From the NCBI GenBank assembly GCA_016342285.1, contig JAEINQ010000066.1:1-36311 (forward strand): a stretch of 36,311 nucleotides of DNA, in the 5' to 3' direction. The position numbers and the translations under genes were made by a program. This stretch comes from Desulfobacterales bacterium. Lineage in GTDB: Bacteria; Desulfobacterota; Desulfobacteria; Desulfobacterales; JAEINQ01. This document shows positions 23,213 through 35,200 of this stretch, piece by piece (the stretch's first letter is position 1; every line of letters starts with the position of its first letter). Below the pieces are notes generated by a model. The model was not told the DNA's origin. It saw nothing but the letters and a program-made list of their open reading frames with translations, and searched no databases.

Positions 23213-26200
23213 TAAAAATTCAGATTCATCTGTATCAGCCCTGACACATTGCTCCTGTCCGGGTAGAGATCCGCGTTCAACCGGGCGGACACATCCATAT
23301 GGCCCCCGTTCAGGAAGGTAACAGCACCGCCCATGCGTATGCCGTTGGGCGCGCTTTGGTTCCCGTCGATAGTAAAATAGCTTTCCGGGGCACCTGCGAA
23401 CCGGACAGTGATTCCGCCGGAGTTTATATTGAAATCATGCAGCCATCCGGCGTTCATCTGCACCATGAACAGATTCTTCTCGCCTGGGCTCTGGAAATAC
23501 CTACCCAGCCGAAGCCCCGTCACCGAAGTCAGGTAATCGCTCCGGACCGGCGCGACCATGAGGCCCACGCCGCCGGCGCCTTCCTCGGTGAAGCCTTCCT
23601 CCCGAAGGGAAATATACTCCATGGTACCGAAAACTTCAGTGCTCCAATCGCCGGCCTCAAAGACCCGCCCCGTTTCCACAACAGCCGACAGGATATCACC
23701 GCTGTGAAGGCTGTGAGCCTTTCGGAAACTGCTTCCCAGAAGAATGGCTCGGAGGCTTTCGGATTTCGTCTGGCCGAGCGTGATCACCGATGCCGCGTAG
23801 ACATGGTCCGAGAAGAAATGACCGGCGTAGGTGGACCCCAGATAACTGCTGAGCGCCCCATCCTTCAGGTTGTCCTCATAACTCATACACGCCCGGGTGT
23901 TTGAAAAACTGGCGCCCAGCACGGTCCGGACCCCCGGACGGTAGTCCATACCGATGACAAGACCGGTGGTCTCCAGACCCACCGCCGGGTCTCCCGCATC
24001 TCGCCCCTTCTGAGACTTGCTATCGCTGAGCTGGACAGCCCAGACCCCCCCGGTTTCCTGACCGTGGCCGGAAAGCACCGATCCGCCGCCCGGGAGTGCG
24101 TAACTCGAATTACCGTTCTGCAGAAACAGGGGAACGCCGGAGGAGCGCTCCGGTCCGCTGCTGGCCCGCAGGGCCGACAGCCGGTCCTGGGCCGCCCCCA
24201 CGTGAAGGCCGATGGTGGAGAGTGTGCTGCTGGTGAAGTTCCGGTAGCTTTTGGGACACAGTTCGGTGTACGCAGCCGTGATCTCCGACACGCTGCCCAT
24301 GGCCTGGATGGACCCTAGAACGATGGATACGTCCCCGGTGGCCGTGGGCAGGATGGTATCCAGATACCGGGTCACGCTCGCCTCGGTGCTGCTCGAATCA
24401 TAAACCAGGGAACTGAATTCGTCGACATCGGCCGCCACCTGAACCCTGTCCATCTTTTGATTAATGGAAAAACTCACCAGAGGAGTGGACGCCGGCAGGG
24501 TGGTGGTGGCAAAAGTTCCACCCAACGGGTTAGAGCCGGCGCTGACAGCGATGTCAAAGGTCATGTCCCCGGTAAAGGCGTTCCCGCCCTGATTCACCAC
24601 CAGGGCGCCGGCGACGGAACCACTGCCGATGGAAAGCTGCCCGAAATCGCCGTTGCCATCCACGAAGGTGGTGAACGTGTCCCCGGCATCCATCCCATAA
24701 GTGGATATATCCAGGGTCCCGCCGGTGATCTGTAGGTTGGCGACTTCATTGCCAAGGGTAAACACGCTGTAAGTCCCATCCCCCTGTTTGACCACGGCCT
24801 CGAATTGCGTGGGAATACCCAACATGTTCAGGGTGCCCGAGCCGTCAAACACAAGGGTGTCGGCGCCATCGCCACCGTATATAGACCCTATTACGGAACT
24901 GCCTTCACACAAGGCCACCGTGTCATTTCCGGCGCCCGCATTGATGGCCGATCCCACCGAGTTTGTGACGGCGCCGTCGCTTTGGGTGGTGCTGGTGGTG
25001 ACCGTGATGGTGCCCCGGTTGATGATGGTGTCATTTCCTGATCCGGTCTGAATTCCGATGGCGCCTGCCGTAGCACTGCCGGCACCTGTATAGGTGGAGA
25101 TATTATAGGCCTCGAACGACTTGACGTCGGCATCGGCAGTGACCGTAATCGTGCCGTCGTTAATGATGGTGTTGTCTCCGGTTAGATCCAGGATACCGTA
25201 TGCTGTGGCCACCGCATTGGCGTCGGCGTCGGCATACTTAACCGTAAAAATGCCTTGTGCACGGGATCTTGCATCAACCTCGGCGTTGGCGCTCACCGTG
25301 ATGGCGCCGGCATTTCCGATGGTGTCATTGCCGCTGTCTCCCGAAATTCCGATGGCCCTGGCGGTCGCATCCAAGGATACCTGGGACTTGGCCACCCCCG
25401 CCGTGGACCAGGTATAGACATCGGCCGTCGCCGATGCATCCGCCGACACGTTCATTTCGCGGTCATTACTGATAATATCGTTTCCAGCCCCGCCGTCGAT
25501 ACCCACGGCCGTCACATTCTGGGCAGCATCCAAGGAAATGATGGCGCCCCCCACGGCACTGGTGACAACGGAACTTGAAAAATCGGCATCCACATCGCCT
25601 GTAACACGGACGGTTCCGCTGTTTTCTATCACATCGTTTCCAATCCCCCCTGAAATACCAGTGGCACTGACGGCCAGATCTCCCTCCGAACCCGAGGATG
25701 ATACACCGAAGGTGACATCCAGATCCACCACGTTTTCCAGAGATGCGCCGCCAGTCACATAAAGTACGCCTGGGTTTAAAATCGTGTCATCACCGATTCC
25801 ACCGGCCATCCCCATGACCGTAGCGGCAGCCGACAGGGCCGCGCTGCCGCTGCTGCCCCCGGCAAAGGTATAGGCATCGGCAAACTGGTTGATGTCGGCA
25901 TTGCCGGACACGGAAATCGTTTGAAGGTTTTCCACGACATCGTTCCCGGCGCCGCCGTCCAGGCCGGTCATATTCGATGTCACACCGGATACGGCGCCCG
26001 CAGAGGCAGCACCGAATACCGTAGTCACACCGCCAATAACATCAATATTGGAGGCCCCGGCCACGGAAACGACCATATTGCTGTAAACAGTATCATCGCC
26101 GGCACCAACATCGATGCCCACCCCCGATGTCGATGCCGCCAGCACGCCATCATTGCTGCCGGCCCCCCCGAGGGTAAAGCTGCCGCCGGTCTGGCGCACG

Positions 26201-29200
26201 TCGGATTGGGCCGAGAGGGTCAGGCTGCCAGAGCCGTCCACGTAGTCGTCTCCGTCACCGCCGCTGATACCCATTGCGCCAGCCGCAGCCCCGGACAGGG
26301 CATCGGTGCCGGAAGCCCCGAAAATCGTGGTGGCGGCGCTGTCCACCGTCATGGAAGCCGTGGCCGTTACCGACATGCTTTTGTTATTTCGAATGCTGTC
26401 GGCACCGTCGTCGCCGGAAATTCCGAGGGCCTCGGCGTCGGCCAAAAACGCCCCGCCGCCGCCGCTGGCACCCCCGAAGGTGAATGCACTGCCGCTCTGG
26501 CTGACCTGGACCATGGCATACGCTGTCAGGCTGCCCATGTTGTAGATAACATCGTCACCGTCACCGCCATCCATGCCCACGGCCGTGGCCTCGGCGCCCA
26601 CGGTCCCGCCGGTGGTGGCGGCGCCGAAAATGGTGGTGCCGGTACCCTGGCTGCTCATGGCTGCATCGGCCGTGCTTACGATACTGCCTTGGTTCATCAG
26701 GGTGTCATCTCCTCCGCCCCCGAAAATCCCGGTGGCGTCTGCATCGCCGGTAAACGCTCCGGTGCTGCCACCAGCGCCGCCGAAGGCGAAACTTGCGCCG
26801 TTCTGGGTCACATTGGCCGTAGCGTATGTGTCGATGCTGCCGGCAGAACGAAGGGTATCGTCCCCGTCGTCATCCCCGCCGTCGATCCCCACCGCCGAAC
26901 TGATTGCCCCGGCATCTCCATCGGTATCGGATGCACCGAAAATAGCGGTGGACCCGGCGTCGTAGGTGGCATCAGCGTCGGCATCCACATCGATATGGGC
27001 ACTGCTGTCCACCCCATCGGATCCGGCGCCGGCGTCTATTCCCACCGCCCCGGCGTCGGCCAGAATGGAGCTTCCGGTTCCCGTGGCTCCGCCGAAGGTA
27101 AAGCCGGAGGCAGACTGGGTCAGCGTTGCAGTTGCATCCACATCGATGTGCGCAGCGTCTTCCACATAATCGTCACCGGCACCGGCATCCAGGCCCGCAG
27201 CACGGGCACATGCCCCGGAGGTCACCCCCTCGCTGGAAGCCCCGAAAATAGCCGTGGCGCCACTTGAAAGGTTCAGGGTCGCATCGGCGGTCGCCGTGAT
27301 GTCTCCCTTGTCGCTCAGGTAGTCATCCCCCCCGCCCGCGGCAAGTCCGGTAGCCATTGATTTCGCCGCCAGGCTTCCGTTTTCCAGGCCGGCAACGCCG
27401 AAAATACCGACACTGGTCCCGCTCTGGGTAACGGTGGCATCGGACGCCACCGTAACGGTTCCGTAACTCACCACATAATCGTCGCCGTCGCCCATATTAA
27501 CGCCCCAGGCATCGGAAACGGCCTCAAATCCGTCGGCGGATCCGGCAACACCGGCGATAGACACCGACGTGGAGGTCCCGGTGAGGTTGGCAATGCTGTT
27601 TGCGGTGATGTCCCCCTCGTTCTGGAGGTCGTCGTCACCGTCGCCGCCATGGATTCCCCGGGCCGCTGAAGTGGCCGACACCGTCCCGTCCGCCTCGGAG
27701 GTTCCGAAAAGGTTGACGGCGGTGTTGGTCTGGGTATTGGTGCCGGTAGCATCCACCGTGATATCGCCAAGGTTGACCATGGTATCGTCCCCGTCCCCCC
27801 CTGAAAGCCCCGCCGCTTCCGCCTCGGCGACAATGCCTCCCCTGGTGCCGGCAACCCCCACCAGGGCGACGCTGGTATCGGTCTGGGTGGTGGTGGCGGT
27901 GGCGTCGATGTCCATATTCCCCGAATTCACCAGGCTATCGTTGCCCGCCTCCCCAGCCAGGCCGCCCGCTGATACCAAAGTTTGCACCCCGCTGCCTGCC
28001 CCCGCGACTCCCAAGAGGGTCACCCCCGTCCCGGTGGGGGTGCTGTCGGCAGAGACGTTCACGATAAGGCTACCGGCGTTCTGGAGGGTATCGTCCCCCT
28101 CCCCCCCGAGGATACCGGTAGCCAGGGTCTCGGTTTCGTAATACCCTTGGGTCTGGCCGGATCCGGCCAGGGTCACGTTGGTGCTGCTGTTGCCAGTGGT
28201 GGAGGTTGCCGTCACATGGATGGCACCGGTATTTGCAATGGTGTCGTCCCCGTCACCACCGGAAATTCCCGTGCTTTCAACTTCCGTCGTGAGACCGGAA
28301 TTGACGACCCCGGCCCCCAGAAGGGTCACCCCCACGCTGGTAGAAGTTGCCGTGGCCCGGGCATCGGCATCGATGGTGCCGGAATTGATAATTTCGTCTG
28401 CGCCGTTGCCCCCGGAGATGCCGGTGGCGACGGTGTCTGTGGTGAGGTTCGCGTCGGCAGCCCCATAGCCGGCCAGGGTGACGGCCACCGACGTGGCGTC
28501 GGCAGTGGCAGCAGCGTTGGCATCCAGATATCCGGTATTGGCGATGGCATCATCCCCGACCCCGCCGGCCATGGCCGTGGCCGCCGCATTGGCGGTGGCA
28601 GTGATATCGGCGTCGCTGTAGCCCAAAAGCCCCACAGCCACGGACCCGGCCGATGCATCGGCCGTTGCGTTCTGATACAGGTAGGCGCTATTGGAAAGGG
28701 TGTCATTTCCAGCGCCGCCGGTGATGCCAAAGGCATCCGCCCCGGCCGAAACCCCGCCGTCCAAGCTGAAGTTATTATCCACACCGGTGGCACCGGCAAC
28801 CACCACCCCCACCTCCGCCGCCGTCACGTCGGCATTGGCATAGCTGTACATATGACTGGTATTGGTCACCGTATCATTCCCGTCACCGGCAGAAATCCCT
28901 GCAGCTTCGGCATCAATGTCCATGCCGGTTTCTCCCTGGGCATACCCGGCCACGCTCACCGAAACGCCGGCGGCCGACCCCGTGGCCGTGGATCTTGCCA
29001 CCAGAATGGCGCTGTTGTTGATGGTATCGTTTCCTTCCCCGGCGTCCAGGGCGGCGGCATCGGCATCGGCGGTGCCTGCGGATGAGGCGAAGGAGGCCCC
29101 CGCCAGGGTTACCGAAACGGCCGTGGCCGAAGTGTCTGCCGTGGACTGGGCAGTAATCCCCGCCTTATTGGTGAAGACATCGTCCCCGGCGCCCCCTCGG

Positions 29201-32200
29201 ATGCCGAAGGCATCGGACCGTGCGGTAGTACCACCGTCCCAGGTGGCGTCTGTGGCGTAGGCCGCTCCGAGCAACGCGGGAGAAACCGCCACGGTAGTGG
29301 CGTCCGCATTGGCAATGGCTGTGATAACCCCCTGGTTCAGGACCGTATCGTTTCCATCATCTCCCGAAATACCGGCGGCATCGGCGGTGGCCGTACCGTC
29401 CACCAGAGCGGCGGAAGCACCGATGAGTACCCCGGAAACGCCCACCGAAACACTTTCGGCATCAGCCTGAACACCGATGGTCCCGGTGTTGGTGAGAGTA
29501 TCATTCCCTCCCGCCACAGAGATAGTGGTGGTCTCGGAATCCACATCAAATTCAGATGCCCTGATGGTGGTTTCGGTGGTCTCGCTTTCCGCCGCCCCGT
29601 CCCCGCCGATTCCCACAGCGGTGGAAGTAGCAGTGGTGCCGCCATCCCACACAGCATCGCTGGCTACCGTCAGACCCACCCCCCCCACAGCCACATTCAC
29701 ACCCACGGCGACGGCATCGGAGACGGCGGTCAGAGCGCCGTAGTTGGAGACCGTATCGGCACCAAAACCCGCCTGGATGGCGGCGGCATCCGCGTCGGCG
29801 GTGGCCGTAGAAACAGCGGCCGCCAACCCGATCCCCTCCAAGCTGACATCGGCCGTTACCGTCACGGCAGTGGCCTCGGCATTGATGCTGCCGCTGTTGG
29901 TGATGGTATCGACCCCGCCGGCATATTCAGTGGTGCTTTCCAGGGTGATCAGGATATCATTATTGCCGATGGTAACGTTATAGGCGCTGTCGGTGCTCCC
30001 CCTTTGGTCGTCGCCATGAATCCCCACGGCCGAGGCCGTGGCGGTGGTGCCGCCGTCCCAAACGGAGTTCCCAGATCCTGCGACCCCCACCAGGCCGGCA
30101 GCCACGGAAATGGCATCGGCATTGGAGACGGCAACGGCGGTCAGGTTCCCGGTGTTGGTGACAGCGTCATCCCCCTGGCCGGCAGAAATAGCAGTGGCGC
30201 CGGCTTTTGAGGTGGCTGCAGAGAGGGCCGCCGACACCCCGATCACGGAAACGGAGGCACTCACCGTGGGAACTACGACCACGGCCGTGGCGTCAATATC
30301 CGCCGCGTTGATAAGGGTGTCGTCCCCCCCCTGGGTCTCCGTCGTCTCGGTCAGAGAGATATACAGTCCCCCCCCCGCCGATATCACACCGGTGCTTCCC
30401 AATGTGTTTACTGACAGCCCGTCGCCACTGATGCCCACGGCATCGGCGGTGGCGGTGGTGCCGCCGTCCCAGACGGCATTGGCGCTGCCGGCAACCCCTA
30501 TAAGCGCCACACTGGAACTGATGGTATCGGCGTTTGCCACGGCGGTGGCGGTGAGATCCGCCCCCGCCAGGTTATTCACTCTATCGTCCCCGGCACCGGC
30601 ATCGATGGCGATGGCATTGGCCTCAGCAGTTGACTGGGCCAAGGCCGCAGTTATGCCCGCGAGAGTAACGCTGGTACTGTAAGTAGGTGCCACCACAACA
30701 GAAACCGCGTCCACAGAGCCGCTATTGGTGATGGTGTCGTTACCGCCAGCAGCGGTGTTTTCCCAGGTATCGGAGACGAACACCATCGAGTCGCTGGCCA
30801 GAATAGCCGTAGTCCCCGATTCGCTGTACTGGGCGCTGTCGCCCTGGATTCCCACTGCCGTGGCCTCTGCGTTGGTGCCGCCGGAGAAAACAGAATCGGC
30901 AGCGACACTGACCCCCAGCCCGTTTGTGGCCATGGAGACGGCGGCGGCGACGGAGACGGCCGTGGCCGAAAGATCGCCACTGTTGTTCACTGTATCGTCC
31001 CCAGCTCCAGCATCAATGGCCACAGCATTTGCCTGGGCGGTGGCGGTGGCCACAGTGCCGGCCACTCCGGTGATGGTAATGGAATTGCTGTAGGAGGCCG
31101 TCACCGCCACGGCGGTTGCGTCAATATCCCCCGTGTTTTCGATAAGATCCAACCCGGAGGCAACGATAGTCTCCCGGGTGGCCGAAACGGTGACCATTCC
31201 GTTTTTCAAAGTACTGTCTGCGGTGATGGTTCCCACAGGGGTGATACCATCGCCCGAAATGCCTACGGTCTCGGCTAGGGCAGTGAGACTGCTGGACAGG
31301 GCCCCGACCCCGACAAGATTAAAGGAGAAGCCTACCCCATCGGCATTGGCCACAGCCGTCGATGTGAGAGCCCCATTATTGGTGATGGTGTCATCCCCGC
31401 CGCCGGTATCGATGGCCACGGCCGATGCCACGGCTTCGGTATCCACCGCCGCGCCCGCCACCCCGAGAAGGCCCACTCCCTCAGATGCCGCCGGCGCCAC
31501 GGAGACGGCGGTAGCTGTCACCGCACCATCGTTGTCCACGGTGTCATTTCCGGTGGAGGCTCCGGTGGTATCAGAACGGGCGATGGTGGTCTTTTCGTCT
31601 GTAACGACGACGGTATTGGTGGCCGTGATATCCCCGGCCGCACCGTCGGTGGTGATCCCAGCTGCTTCAGAAACGGCAACGGTGCCGCCACCGAAAAGGG
31701 TGTTCGAGGTAGCCGCAACACCGATGAGCGTCACCGAAATCCCCACCGAATTGGCATTGGCCACGGCGGTAGACGTCAGCTCACCGCTATTGGTAACAAG
31801 GTCGTCCCCGCCGCCGGTATCGATGGCCACGGCCGATGCCACGGCTTTGGTATCCACCGCCGCGCCCGCCACCCCGATAAGGCCCACTCCCACAGATGCC
31901 GCCGGCGCCACGGAGACGGCGGTAGCTGTCACCGCACCATCGTTGTCCACGGTGTCATTTCCGGTGGAGGCTCCGGTGGTAGCAGAAAGGGCGATGGTGG
32001 TATTTTCGTCTGTAACGACGACGGTATTGGTGGCCGTGATATCCCCGGCCGCACCGTCGGTGGTGATCCCAACTGCTTCAGAAACGGCAACGGTGCCGCC
32101 ACCGAAAAGGGTGTTCGAGGCAGCTGTAACACCGATGAGCGTCACCGAAACCCCCACCGAATTGGCATTGGCCACGGCGGTAGACGTCAGCTCACCGCTA

Positions 32201-35200
32201 TTGGTAACAAGGTCGTCCCCGCCACCGGTCTCCACCGCTGTAGCCGTGGCCGTGGCGTTACTTTCCGCCAGCGCCGCCGATACCCCAAACACCGCCACTG
32301 CAACGCTGGGGGAGAGGGATTCAGCAACGGAGGTGGCGGTGATATTTCCGCTATTGGTCACCGTATCATTTCCGGTGGACGCCGTAAGAGAAAGGGAGGC
32401 CTCGTTCTTAACCTCACTGTCGTCGATGGTGAGGATGTCGCTGAAGGTGTAGTCACTTCCCGATCCGTCCCCGCTGATGCCAACGGCATCGGCAACGGCG
32501 GTGGTACCCCCGTCGAAAAGTCCATTGAGGGAGACCGCGACGCCCCCCACCGATACCGACACCGGTATGGCGGTGGCAGCGGCCACGGAGGTGGACACAA
32601 GCTCACCGGTGTTGGTCACCGAATCATCCCCGGCCCCGGCATCAATGGCCGTGGCGGCAGCGATAGCTTCGGAGGATGCCAGAGCCCCGGCAACCCCGTA
32701 AACCACCACCGGCACATCCACTGATGCGGCGGTAGCAACCGAGGTAGCGATCACAGCGCCATTATTGGTGATGGTATCATCCCCGGTGGTGGCGGTTTCC
32801 TCATATTCGGCGCGAATAGTGGTACCGTCGCCATTCACCGTGATGTTGTTTGAAAAACTGATGTCCTGACTGGACCCGTCCCCGCTGATCCCCACGGCTT
32901 CAGACCTGGCCGATGCCCCGCCGTCCAGGACGATGGCCACACCCGCAGGGGCAACAGATACCGATAGCGCATCAGCATTGGTAACCGAGGTGGCCGTAAG
33001 AGCGCCGCTATTGGTGAGTACATCATCCCCGGCCCCGAGATCGATGGCGCCGGAGAAGGCCGTTGCATCCGCCCCGGTAGAGGCAACAGCCACTCCCGCC
33101 ACCGCCACAGAGACACTGACAGCAGGCGATACAGACACGGCCGTGGCCGTCACATCACCACTGTTGGATACGGTATCGTTTCCGGAAACAGAGGTGAAGG
33201 TAGCATCGTTTTTGATGGCCACTGTGCCGTCCTTCACCGAAAGACTACTTGAGAGGCTTGTATCCGACCCATAGCCGTCGGCACTGATCCCCACGGCCGT
33301 TGCATCGGCTGAAGCCCCGCCGTCCAGAACCCCGGACAGGTCTGCGGAAAGCCCGGCGATGGTGACGGAAACTCCCAGCGCATCGGCATTGGCCACCGCC
33401 GTGGAGGTGAGAGTTCCGGAATTGGTTATCTGGTCACCAGCGCTTCCCCCGTCGATGGCTGTGGCGTCGGCGGTTGCCTCAGCGCCGGTGGCCGCCAGGG
33501 CGACTCCCGCCGTCACCGCCACCGACACGCCTGCAGAGATGCTGGAGGCCACGGATGTGGCTGTAACTGCGCCGTAATTGGTAATCGTATCTTCTCCGCC
33601 AGCCACCAGGTTTGTGACCTTGGCAGAGATGGTGGTATTTCCTTCGTCGTCCACATGGACAATACCGGCGAGGGTAGTGTCGCTTCCCCCTCCGTCCCCG
33701 CTGATCCCCACCGCCGAGGACCTTGCCTCGGTGCCGGAGGAGAGAACCCCGTCCAGGGAGGCGGCAACCCCCGTCCCCACCACGGCGACGTTCACCGACT
33801 GGGTGGCAGCCACCGCCGTGGCGGTAACAGGCCCACTATTGTCCACCGCATCGTCTCCGGCGCCGGCATCAATACCAGCGGCATCCGCTTCCGCAGACGC
33901 CTTGGTGATGGCGGCAGCCACACCGCTCACGGCCACCGTCACCCCCACCGAGGGGGACTCTGAAACCGCAGTGGCCACAATGCCGGCATGGTTATGGATG
34001 GTGTCACTGCCGCTTACTGCGGTAAATGCCGCGTTGCCGGAAACCGTTACACCGGACTTATTCACCGACACAAGCCCAGAAAGAGTGGTGTCCATGCCCT
34101 CGCCGTCTCCGGATATCCCCACCGCCTCGGATACAGAGCTTGCGCCGCCGTCCAGGACGCCTCCGGCCCCCAAGGCAAACCCCGAGGGAGTCACCGTCAC
34201 CGACACGACATCCGCCGTGGAAACAGCCGTGGCCGCAATATCACCGCCTATGTAATTCGTGATGGCATCGTCTCCGGTGCCACCGTCAATACCAACGGCC
34301 CGGCTTTCGGCATTGGCCTCGGAGGCGGTGACAGCAAAACCGCTGATGGCCACCGCCACATCCAGGGCAGGGGCCACGGCCACCGCCGTGGCCGTCACAT
34401 TATCGAAGTTGGTGATGGTGTCGTTTCCACCAGCCGCCGTGGTCGACAGGTCCGCCGTTACCAGAACGCCGTCGGCCGCCGGAACATCCACAGTTAGATT
34501 CACAGAAAAGTCCTGCCCGTCCCCGTCGCCACTGATACCCACGGCCTCGGCCAGGGCGTTGGAGGTACCGTCGTAGAGAACGCTCCCTGCACCCGCAATG
34601 GTCTCGCTCACCGCTACATTTACGGCCACCGCCGTGGCCACCGCCGTGGCCGTCACATCGCCACTGTTGGTGACAATGTCGTTTCCGGCACCGGCGTCGA
34701 TACCTGCGGCCTTGGCTTGGGCATCGGCCGTGGCCATGGCAACGGCGATACCGCCCAGGGATACCGTAACACCCACATCCGGTGTGGCCGCCACCGCCGT
34801 GGCCGTCACCTCACCCGTGTTGGTAATGGTATCGTCCCCGGTCGCCGCCGTAACGGAAAGCCCGGTTTTCACCAGCACATCCGTGGATTTATCCAGAACT
34901 TCTCCGGTCTCCACCATGACATTCCGTGTATCCTGAACGTCCACGGTGTTTTCAAAGAGGATATCCTGCCCATCCCCGTCACCCCGGATGCCCACTGCTT
35001 CGGCGCTGGAACTAATACCGCCGTCCCACAGGGTGTTGGACACCAGGGCAACCCCCTTGGAAACCGCCACGTTCACCGCCTCGGCGGTGGCCACCGAGGT
35101 GGCCGTCACATCGCCACTGTTGGTGACAATGTCGTTTCCGGCCCCGGCATCGATGCCCACGGCAACGGATTCCGCCGTCGATTCGGTCACGGCGGCAGCG

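Noticed and set aside
23212..29600. The giant protein as an RTX type I secreted protein
   Set aside because: Although GGxGxD-like turns are abundant, the C-terminus is an autotransporter barrel ending in Phe, and no type I secretion genes are nearby.
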